Below are positions 1 through 5,044 of a stretch of DNA of 5,069 nucleotides, piece by piece (within the stretch, counting starts at the first letter, position 1; every line of letters begins with the position of its first letter). A model generated the notes under the pieces. The model made no database searches. It saw nothing but the letters and a program-made list of their open reading frames with translations, and was not told the origin of the DNA. A program made the translations under genes and the position numbers. Origin of the DNA: JBBQXY01 sp051004815 (GTDB taxonomy: Bacteria; Chloroflexota; Ktedonobacteria; Ktedonobacterales; Ktedonobacteraceae); NCBI GenBank assembly GCA_051004815.1, contig JBPCJY010000009.1, positions 1 through 5,069 on the forward strand, in the 5' to 3' direction.

Positions 1-90
1 CGGACCCCTTTTTTCTTGCCCCACCCGCCCGCCCCCCGCGCAACCCCTCTCTTCCCCCCCCCCCCCGCCCCTCCCCCCCGCTCAGCATGA
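1..90. repeat. C-rich low-complexity tract
   Basis: This segment is dominated by C on the plus strand, with an uninterrupted run of 13 C at 54-66 and another of 7 C at 73-79. No reading frame with coding character was seen. Homopolymers of this length are prone to slippage and to sequencing or assembly error, so the exact length should be treated with caution. Confidence 0.8.
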
Positions 91-95
91 CATTC

Positions 96-145
96 CCCCT
101 CGCCGATGCCTTTCCCCAAAAAACCTCCCAGTGAAAGGCGAGGGG
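96..145. repeat. Inverted repeat, 9-bp stem
   Basis: CCCCTCGCC (96-104) is the exact reverse complement of GGCGAGGGG (137-145), with a 32-nt loop. An alternative inner pairing is GCCTTTC (108-114) with GAAAGGC (133-139); it shares bases with the outer stem, so the two pairings compete. The structure abuts the 22-bp repeat that starts at 146. No T-run follows, so it is not a typical intrinsic terminator. Confidence 0.6.
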
Positions 146-167
146 TTACCTGTCCCCCAGACAGGGT
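146..167. repeat. 22-bp direct repeat with internal palindrome, copy 1
   Basis: This matches 618-639 base for base over 22 bp in the same orientation. It contains CCTGTC and GACAGG separated by CCCCA, a 6-bp-stem hairpin at 149-165. In both copies the decamer GAGCGGCTTC follows downstream, at 186-195 here. The arrangement suggests that both copies derive from one longer dispersed repeat, with different material between the shared parts. Confidence 0.8.
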
Positions 168-226
168 CCCCCTACTATGGACGCGGAGCGGCTTCGCCAG
201 CGCATTCGTCCATAGTAGGGGGACCC
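164..226. repeat. Perfect 20-bp inverted repeat forming a 63-nt hairpin
   Basis: Positions 164-183 (beginning GGGTCCCCCTAC) are the exact reverse complement of 207-226 (ending GTAGGGGGACCC). The 23-nt loop is GC-rich and contains a small GGC-TTC-GCC fold. The stem is far longer than a normal terminator stem and is not followed by a T-tract. It could be a palindromic repeat element, a small non-autonomous transposable element in its own right, or a structured RNA. The overlap with neighbouring repeats at both ends shows it is part of a compound repeat. Confidence 0.85.
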
Positions 227-239
227 TTTACGGGTACCC
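218..239. repeat. 22-bp direct repeat flanking the MITE-like element, left copy
   Basis: Identical to 458-479 over 22 bp, ending in the palindrome GGGTACCC (232-239). It borders and overlaps by 3 bp the left terminal inverted repeat of the element at 237-460. This is the geometry expected of a target-site duplication, though it is longer than most transposons make. Confidence 0.8.
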
Positions 240-460
240 ATAGGCGTCAAGTTAAGCGGATGAGCTTAGCAGAAAAGTGTGTCGGCGATGATTCCTCAGA
301 TGGCTTCTCAAGCGGGTCGAGCAACGTCCTTTTGCTCGATGCTGCCGACTGATGTGAAACACGAGATCGTGAGTTCCAGTGTCCCGCTGACATGGGATAA
401 AACTGCCTGGAAAGCCGTTTCATTGCAAAACTCATTTTTTCTTAACTTGACGCCTATGGG
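237..460. mobile_element. MITE-like element, 224 bp with perfect 20-bp terminal inverted repeats
   Basis: The ends CCCATAGGCGTCAAGTTAAG (237-256) and CTTAACTTGACGCCTATGGG (441-460) are exact reverse complements. The whole is bracketed by a 22-bp direct repeat, which leaves its exact boundary uncertain by up to 3 bp. The interior shows no transposase-like reading frame; the short frames crossing it lack recognisable motifs. It is therefore read as a non-autonomous element mobilised by a transposase elsewhere, or as an internally deleted insertion sequence. The GTCAAGTTAAG end recalls ISAs1-type or IS4-related ends, but that is from memory and unverified. Confidence 0.75.
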
Positions 461-479
461 GGACCCTTTACGGGTACCC
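458..479. repeat. 22-bp direct repeat flanking the MITE-like element, right copy
   Basis: Same 22 bp as 218-239, starting with GGGGG that overlaps the right terminal inverted repeat by 3 bp and ending in GGGTACCC. Removing one copy plus the element joins position 239 to 480 and gives a plausible uninterrupted ancestral site. Confidence 0.8.
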
Positions 480-525
480 TGGGGCGGGACGAGAGCGGAT
501 CATTCGACCTTAAGTGAGATGTATT

Positions 526-586
526 GGGCCTTGTGCTTGTCCTTGCTGGGAGTGCAGAAACCCCGACCAGGACAGGCACAAGGCCC
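526..586. repeat. 61-nt hairpin with 18-bp stem
   Basis: Positions 526-543 (GGGCCTTGTGCTTGTCCT) pair with 569-586 around a 25-nt loop. The only non-Watson-Crick position is T537 opposite G575. This becomes a U-G wobble in a plus-strand RNA but an A-C mismatch in a minus-strand RNA. No T-tract follows on either strand. It lies downstream of the methyltransferase gene. It may be a palindromic repeat or a structured RNA; no function can be assigned. Confidence 0.75.
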
Positions 587-617
587 CCATCTGCCGCCGC
601 CCAGCCCCCTGTCCCTA

Positions 618-639
618 TTACCTGTCCCCCAGACAGGGT
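618..639. repeat. 22-bp direct repeat with internal palindrome, copy 2
   Basis: Same 22 bp as 146-167, with the CCTGTC/GACAGG hairpin at 621-637 and the shared decamer GAGCGGCTTC at 649-658. A partial half-site, CCTGTCCC, also occurs just before it at 608-615. It lies about 60 bp beyond the methyltransferase stop codon. A transcript of that gene would form this hairpin near its 3' end, but no U-tract follows it in that direction. Confidence 0.8.
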
Positions 640-698
640 GGCACGACCGAGCGGCTTCTGTCTCTCGCTGAAAAACCTACCCGTGCAAGCATATGAGG

Positions 699-3600
699 TT
701 ATCCCCAATGCTGTTTAATGTAGGCGTGGGACTGCTTCATGTTCAGTTCTTGTTTGCCGTTGCCGTTGCGGACGTAGAACTTGCTGTCATGGACGTAGAC
801 TGGCTGCGGGGCGGGCGCGACGGTGATGCTACAGACATCCTTGTCGCGTATTGTGTGGAATGAGATGCTGTACAATCCGGTGAATTCTTTTCCAATAGCG
901 TCCAGGAGTACATTGCTTAAAAATTGTTGGTAGCCATTGCAATTCTGCATTTTGGGCTGTGTGTGAGCCGCCGTATAATCATCTTCCAGCCCCACAATGG
1001 TGCCATCGTCCGCGACTCCAAGCAGTACTGTTCCACCATCTTTATTCATGAAGGCCGCCACGGCCTTGATAATGTTCTCACGCATCTTTGTGTCTGCTAT
1101 TTTGTGATACGTGTTCCAACAAGCGGCCACCTTGAACTCGACCTTATCGTTCTCGCCCTTGGCGATTAGTTCAGCGATGACTAAATCATCTGGCTCGTGC
1201 GCGAACTCTTGATAGGCTACCAGCGTAGCATCCTTAACCGATTGCTTAATCAATGGGAAGGTGTCAAGAATATGACGGAATTCCTCTTCTGTGAGACCGT
1301 ACAGGTGCGCGATGATACCGTCTAACTCTGCTCGCAATGTGGCTCGCTCAGTCTGGCTCATAGCAACGGCATCAGGAGACCATGGGATAGCAGGCAGCGC
1401 GGCATCCCACAATGCCTGGTACTCTGATGTGGTACAGATTAGTTTCGCGGCTCGTTCCACAATCATTCTGTACATAGGAGATTGCTCTGTTAGACGTGGA
1501 ACGGGGAGTTGGTAGAGGTAAAACATATTAACATGGGCGTTAACCTTAAAGCGCAGCAGATAATCAAGGGTGAATGAATTGAATACACCGCATAGATATG
1601 CCAATGTAGTTGCAGGAATCCTTGGTTCGTAACATGCTCGTACACTCGCAGGATGTCCAAATATTCTTGTCGCGTCAAAGTGCCATGGCACCAGATAATT
1701 CAGTGTATTGCCAGCAAACACATTTGGCGGCAGCATAGCAGCAATAAGAGTCCTTTCGTCAGTATTGCGTGCGATATCACGAAAGGCGAGGCGAGGCGCG
1801 TCGGGCGCAATACATATGTCAGACAGTGATAAGGGAGAATAACCGTGTTTTTTTAAGAATATTGAGACCTGTTCCTGACGCAATGCTTTTTCACTAACAT
1901 TGCCTTGTGCTATCGCTAACGCCTCTAATGCTATCTCCGCACGGCGCAGCTCCGGCAGCAGAAGTGAGTTTCTCCCTTGCTCAGAGTCTACCCAGTAGCG
2001 TGGCTTGCTCCATACATGGCTAAACTGGTGGATCATTTTACCCTCGAAGAGGGGGAGACGACCAGGGACTGGCTCTTTTTTGAAGAGCTTGCTATCATTG
2101 GTCATATGAAACTCGTTGGAGAGGACGATATTCCAGGTGTGTGCGATCTTTTCGCCCAGCAAGGGAAATTTTATCATTTTGCGGGCGATAGTGACATCCA
2201 CTTCGTTCTTAAATTCCATGACGGAGAGCGAGTCGGGAGAGAGGTGATGAATGAGTTCTACCGAGATGGGCAAGGCACCGGCCCTGGGGAAACGAGCCAG
2301 TTCCTGCACTTCGTGGCGCATAAAGGCGGTAGGGAAGCTCTCGGTCTGTCCACCTTTTTCAAAGGTCAGCACCACAAATTTGAAACTGCGGTGTACTTCC
2401 TCAAAGATGCCTTTATTATTTTCAAAACAGAACAGGCCAGTGATGCGCGTTTGTGCGAAGAGCAGTTCGCGCAGTTGTTTGGCACCGAGGTCGGTGTAGA
2501 TGCCACTGGGAATGACGATACCGCACTCTCCACCTGGACGCAACAGGTTGTAGCATTGCTCGGTGAAGAGTTTATAGAGGTTGATGTCGGTGCCTTGCTT
2601 TTTGCCATGCACGGTCGAAACCTGGTTGGCGTACTGGGCTGCGCCCCGGAAATAGGCACTTTGATGGGGAAACTGGCTTTGATAGTCCAGCCAGGCGTCG
2701 CGTACCTCCGCGTCTTGCAGAAGTTGCGCTTTCGCCTCTTCAAAATCCTCGATGCGCATCTTATTTTTGCTGATCAGTTTAGAATGGAGGTTAAAGAATT
2801 CTTTGGCTTGCGGTTTAAGGATTTCCCACGGTGGATTAGTGATGATGATGTCGAATCCACCGCGCTCGTTCATCACACGGTCAAATTCATAGGCCCAGTG
2901 GAAGGGGTGCAACCGCTCGATATCGGTGATGGTCAAGGCGCGTTTCTCGGCCTTGCCATCGGTGGCCTTTGCGCTGTTCCAGGTGGCCTGCTCGTATTTG
3001 ATGCCGAGTTTGGTAAAATCGTCGAGGAGCAGTTCGTTGAGGTTCGCGGTCGCCTCGTCGCGCAATGCTTGAATGCCATCGCGTAAAGCGCGTAAATCCC
3101 TGGTATAGGTTGAGGCGTCTCTGTATTGCTGAATGCGTTGGTTTTTCTCCTCGACCACTTTTTGATAGGACTTTTGGAAGAGGTTGAGTTGGGAGAGACG
3201 CTGTTCGTTGACGTGCAAGAGACCGATGAGCGAGTTACCGGGCAGAATGTTAAAATCAATGTTGGGGAGCGGCTCCAACTGATCAACGGTTTGTACGGCG
3301 GAGACCAGGGCCAGGAAGAGGCGCAATTTGGCGATTTCAGTTCCTTCCTCCATCACGTCCACGCCGAAGAGATTGTCGGTGATGATCTTCTTTTTGATGT
3401 AGTAGTTGATGCTGCGATGGGCGGCATGCGCTTCCGCCAGCCAATTGGTGAGGTAGCTATCGTGTAAATACTCTATTCTGCCGGTGATGAAGCTATAGAT
3501 TTTTGTGAGGGTATTCATAGCTGAAACCAGGAACGCACCAGAACCGCAAGCGGGATCAAGTAGGGAGATGGTAGGCAGTTCGTGCAATAGGTCGCGACAG

Positions 3601-4778
3601 AGGCGTGCATCCAGGTTCATAAGTAATTCTTCGATAGTTTCAAAGTGGCGACCGATGGCAAGCGCATTCATGCGTTCAAGGATCAGTTTATGGATCGAGC
3701 GTTCGCACAAATATTCTGTTATTTCAGGACGCGTATAGTAGGCACCGAAAGATTTCTGGTTAATATACTTCTCAAAGATATAGCCGAGCACATGAGGGCT
3801 GATCTCGTCATCCTGTCCGCCGGGAGTATCGTCGAGGTGCCAGGAGTAGCGCGAGAAGAGCAGAAGCAGGTGCGCGAAGGCCGCGTCAGGAATGTGTATC
3901 GCTGGCCAGCGTTTTTCTATAGGGTGAGGAAGGAAGAGGCCACCGTTTAAATAGCGGACCTCACCAAGTACGTGTTGGGCTACCACGCTTCTTTCACCCT
4001 TGGGTTTGGCAAAGCCTTCGAAAAAAAGCAGATGCAGAAACTCGCTATAATAGAGGTCTGGCCCGCGGTGCTGGCTCTCCGTCAATTTGGCGTGCAGGTA
4101 GTCATAATTGTTGTGGTCAATAAAGCCTTTACGCTGCAAGAAGTAGATAAACATGAGTCGGTTGAGTAGCACGGAGGCATACCAGCGGCGGTCGCGCTCA
4201 TCGTCGATGCCACTGATGCTGTCGAGGAAGCGTTGGCGTTCCTCTTTAAACTCTTCATAAAATTTCTTGGTGACGCGCTCAACATCGAGCGCATTTTTCA
4301 AGCGGTTAGCGACGGCGAGCACGCCTGGGGCATTGCCCTCTTGATCGAAGTCACTGATATCAAAGACCATGGCCTCAAGCTTGCCCAAGGAGAGATCACC
4401 GGGCTGCCCTTTGGCATAGAGATGCTCACGCGGATAGGATTTGGTGCCGTCCTGTTTGACCCAGTACCATAGACTCTGGGTGCGGTCGCTATCCAGGAAG
4501 ATCAAGAGATTTTCGTGGTACAGCGGGGCGATTTCCTTATGGATGGCCATGCGTCCGTGCGCATTGGGTATCTTGCCGTCCGGAGCATCCATGGGTACAA
4601 TCTCAAAAATGACGACGCCCGATAGTTCGGCGATGGCCCGACGCTGATAGGTGGTATTTCCTATGGTCATCGCTATCGGCTTGTTATGCTGTGGCAGGTT
4701 CCAGCCAAGTTCATTAAAGAGGGTTTTAAAATCCAAGGCTTGCAGGTTATCACGGGTACGTTTGATGTCGAGTGGCAC
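699..4778 (-). CDS. Eco57I/type IIG-like N6-adenine DNA methyltransferase fused to a C-terminal AlbA_2 (Schlafen-type) domain
   Basis: Predicted cytoplasmic enzyme that transfers a methyl group from S-adenosylmethionine to adenine N6 in a specific DNA sequence, probably for restriction-modification or phage defence. Visible order over 1359 residues: an N-terminal module (about 12-230) with LFNELGWN and the NRLMFIYFLQRKGF block typical of large Eco57I-type proteins; motif X (about 331-357, GAYYTRPEITEYL); motif I DPACGSG at 408-414; motif II around 469-489 (NLFGVDV); a charged, probably coiled-coil stretch at about 530-590; catalytic motif IV NPPW at 648-651; a beta strand after RPGG at 747-758; a target-recognition region at about 850-1100; and AlbA_2 at about 1203-1350. 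The start is GTG, supported by AGAAGGA 8 nt upstream, an in-frame stop at 4815-4817 and no earlier ATG. The stop is TAA. No PD-(D/E)XK motif is convincing. It has no visible partner gene. Alternatives are a PglX- or DrmMI-like methyltransferase of a multi-gene system, but no such neighbours are seen. The methyltransferase call is very secure; the restriction role is inferred. Confidence 0.95.
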   Translation of the reverse strand: MPLDIKRTRDNLQALDFKTLFNELGWNLPQHNKPIAMTIGNTTYQRRAIAELSGVVIFEIVPMDAPDGKIPNAHGRMAIHKEIAPLYHENLLIFLDSDRTQSLWYWVKQDGTKSYPREHLYAKGQPGDLSLGKLEAMVFDISDFDQEGNAPGVLAVANRLKNALDVERVTKKFYEEFKEERQRFLDSISGIDDERDRRWYASVLLNRLMFIYFLQRKGFIDHNNYDYLHAKLTESQHRGPDLYYSEFLHLLFFEGFAKPKGERSVVAQHVLGEVRYLNGGLFLPHPIEKRWPAIHIPDAAFAHLLLLFSRYSWHLDDTPGGQDDEISPHVLGYIFEKYINQKSFGAYYTRPEITEYLCERSIHKLILERMNALAIGRHFETIEELLMNLDARLCRDLLHELPTISLLDPACGSGAFLVSAMNTLTKIYSFITGRIEYLHDSYLTNWLAEAHAAHRSINYYIKKKIITDNLFGVDVMEEGTEIAKLRLFLALVSAVQTVDQLEPLPNIDFNILPGNSLIGLLHVNEQRLSQLNLFQKSYQKVVEEKNQRIQQYRDASTYTRDLRALRDGIQALRDEATANLNELLLDDFTKLGIKYEQATWNSAKATDGKAEKRALTITDIERLHPFHWAYEFDRVMNERGGFDIIITNPPWEILKPQAKEFFNLHSKLISKNKMRIEDFEEAKAQLLQDAEVRDAWLDYQSQFPHQSAYFRGAAQYANQVSTVHGKKQGTDINLYKLFTEQCYNLLRPGGECGIVIPSGIYTDLGAKQLRELLFAQTRITGLFCFENNKGIFEEVHRSFKFVVLTFEKGGQTESFPTAFMRHEVQELARFPRAGALPISVELIHHLSPDSLSVMEFKNEVDVTIARKMIKFPLLGEKIAHTWNIVLSNEFHMTNDSKLFKKEPVPGRLPLFEGKMIHQFSHVWSKPRYWVDSEQGRNSLLLPELRRAEIALEALAIAQGNVSEKALRQEQVSIFLKKHGYSPLSLSDICIAPDAPRLAFRDIARNTDERTLIAAMLPPNVFAGNTLNYLVPWHFDATRIFGHPASVRACYEPRIPATTLAYLCGVFNSFTLDYLLRFKVNAHVNMFYLYQLPVPRLTEQSPMYRMIVERAAKLICTTSEYQALWDAALPAIPWSPDAVAMSQTERATLRAELDGIIAHLYGLTEEEFRHILDTFPLIKQSVKDATLVAYQEFAHEPDDLVIAELIAKGENDKVEFKVAACWNTYHKIADTKMRENIIKAVAAFMNKDGGTVLLGVADDGTIVGLEDDYTAAHTQPKMQNCNGYQQFLSNVLLDAIGKEFTGLYSISFHTIRDKDVCSITVAPAPQPVYVHDSKFYVRNGNGKQELNMKQSHAYIKQHWG
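729..1172 (-). other. AlbA_2 (Schlafen AlbA_2-type) domain, about residues 1203-1350
   Basis: The last 150 residues carry the AlbA_2 signature: LIAKGENDKVEFK at 1204-1216, then a helix ending IIKAVAAFMNKDGG, then the strand VLLGVADDGTIVGL (1251-1264), and near the end FYVRNGNGKQEL (1334-1345). The family is known as a nucleic-acid-binding domain in bacterial regulators and as the nuclease-bearing fold of Schlafen proteins. Residues E1209, E1214 and D1257/D1258 lie where, from memory, the acidic residues of the rat Slfn13 active site fall. Whether this copy cuts, binds or only senses nucleic acid cannot be read from sequence. It is in frame with the methyltransferase with no sign of a frameshift, so the fusion appears genuine. 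Confidence 0.85.
1479..2231 (-). other. Probable target-recognition region (about residues 850-1100)
   Basis: This region lies between the catalytic core and the AlbA_2 domain, where type IIG and type I-like N6-adenine methyltransferases carry the domain that reads the DNA target. The block YLCGVFNSFTLDYLLRFK, followed by the short NMFYLYQLPVP (about 1061-1094), matches the conserved scaffold that commonly closes the recognition domain in this superfamily. The target sequence cannot be predicted from the protein alone. Assignment rests on position and scaffold motif, and the edges are approximate. Confidence 0.65.
2499..3791 (-). other. Methyltransferase catalytic domain (about residues 330-760)
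   Basis: This part of the large gene carries all the hallmarks of an active gamma-class N6-adenine methyltransferase. Motif X precedes motif I (DPACGSG, codons at 3537-3557), which forms the S-adenosylmethionine pocket. The acidic end of motif II is D474 in NLFGVDV. The catalytic NPPW is encoded at 2826-2837 and sits after the hydrophobic strand FDIIIT. About 155 residues separate motif II from motif IV, including a charged helical insert rich in Arg, Glu and Gln. Inserts of this type are common in Eco57I-type enzymes. No catalytic residue is missing, so activity is expected. Domain edges are approximate. Confidence 0.9.
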
Positions 4779-4786
4779 TGTCTTAT

Positions 4787-4793
4787 TCCTTCT
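4787..4793 (-). promoter_or_regulatory. Shine-Dalgarno site for the GTG start
   Basis: On the minus strand AGAAGGA ends 8 nt before the GTG at 4778-4776. It fits the anti-Shine-Dalgarno and has near-ideal spacing. It decides for the GTG start: the reading frame is open upstream only as far as a TGA at 4815-4817, and that stretch has no ATG. The next in-frame Met is residue 37, inside the conserved N-terminal module. Confidence 0.85.
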
Positions 4794-4827
4794 ATCGATC
4801 CCAACGTTCTGCGGTCAAGTCAGAGGT

Positions 4828-4856
4828 ATTATAGCAAGAAATGTGGCGCGTGTAAC
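4828..4856 (-). promoter_or_regulatory. sigma70-type promoter with extended -10
   Basis: The minus strand reads GTTACA (4851-4856), 17 nt, then TATAAT (4828-4833). The -10 is a perfect consensus and is preceded by TGC, giving the extended -10 pattern TGnTATAAT. The -35 matches TTGACA at 4 of 6 positions with optimal spacing. Transcription would start near 4821, leaving a leader of about 42 nt before the GTG. This indicates that the gene is transcribed on its own. No experimental start is available. Confidence 0.75.
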
Positions 4857-4863
4857 TATGTGG

Positions 4864-4882
4864 GATAGAGGGCGATAGAGGG
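4864..4882. repeat. Tandem 9-bp repeat GATAGAGGG upstream of the promoter
   Basis: GATAGAGGG occurs at 4864-4872 and 4874-4882, so the copies are offset by 10 bp, about one helical turn. They lie just upstream of the -35 hexamer. A related heptamer, CGATAGA, is present at 4873-4879 on the plus strand and inverted at 4791-4797, next to the Shine-Dalgarno. Binding of a regulator is possible, but the motifs are short and could be chance. Confidence 0.3.
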
Positions 4883-4924
4883 GGGCTTACACAGGTAGGT
4901 TTTGCAACGCCTGGTTCCTCGCCT

Positions 4925-4949
4925 TGTCATTCTGAGCGCCGCGAAGAAT
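4925..4949. repeat. 25-bp dispersed-type repeat, copy 1
   Basis: This 25-bp sequence begins TGTCATTCTGAGCG and ends GCGAAGAAT, and is identical to 5045-5069. ATTCT and AGAAT within it can pair as a short stem. I recall closely similar sequences scattered through many repeat-rich bacterial genomes, including Chloroflexota, but cannot verify that here. It lies about 70 bp upstream of the promoter, in DNA with no gene. Confidence 0.75.
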
Positions 4950-4999
4950 CTCCCGCGCTGCCAGTCATGCTCCTTCCCATGGCTCCTTCACGTCACGCC

Positions 5000-5018
5000 C
5001 AGTTCCCGCCTCTGTCAT
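5000..5018. repeat. 19-bp direct repeat (one mismatch) with 5032-5050
   Basis: CAGTTCCCGCCTCTGTCAT here and CAGTTCCCGCCCCTGTCAT at 5032-5050 differ at one base and are offset by 32 bp. The second copy runs into the 25-bp repeat at 5045. The array of GTCAT-containing units across 4925-5069 suggests local duplication around that repeat. No gene is seen in 4885-5069. Confidence 0.6.
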
Positions 5019-5044
5019 GCTTCACTTCCCTCAGTTCCCGCCCC

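Noticed and set aside
247..435. 62-codon minus-strand frame inside the MITE-like element, considered as a transposase remnant
   Set aside because: The peptide has no DDE, HTH or other transposase feature and is too short. The element is better read as non-autonomous.
146..639. CRISPR array
   Set aside because: The repeats are of several different kinds, occur only twice each, and have irregular spacing with no uniform spacers. There are no cas genes in the window.
131..671. Short plus-strand frames (131-352, 279-671, 514-696, 524-718) in the left flank
   Set aside because: They run across hairpins, terminal inverted repeats and direct repeats, their products show no motif, and none has a good ribosome-binding context. 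They are products of repeat sequence rather than genes.
671..701. Possible intrinsic terminator for the methyltransferase gene (AACCT and AGGTT around a 19-nt loop, then a T-run)
   Set aside because: The stem is only 5 bp with a large loop, and the T-run is just five bases. This is too weak to call, and no better intrinsic terminator was found before the window end.
1977..3086. A 369-codon open frame on the plus strand, antisense to the methyltransferase core
   Set aside because: It lies codon for codon in register opposite the methyltransferase gene, a phase in which long antisense frames arise easily. Its protein shows no recognisable domain, whereas the minus strand encodes textbook methyltransferase motifs.
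699..4778. Assignment as BREX PglX or DISARM methyltransferase
   Set aside because: Both are large N6-adenine methyltransferases in multi-gene systems. No partner gene is present within the window, and the AlbA_2 tail is not a feature I associate with either. It could be revisited if the wider locus showed partners.
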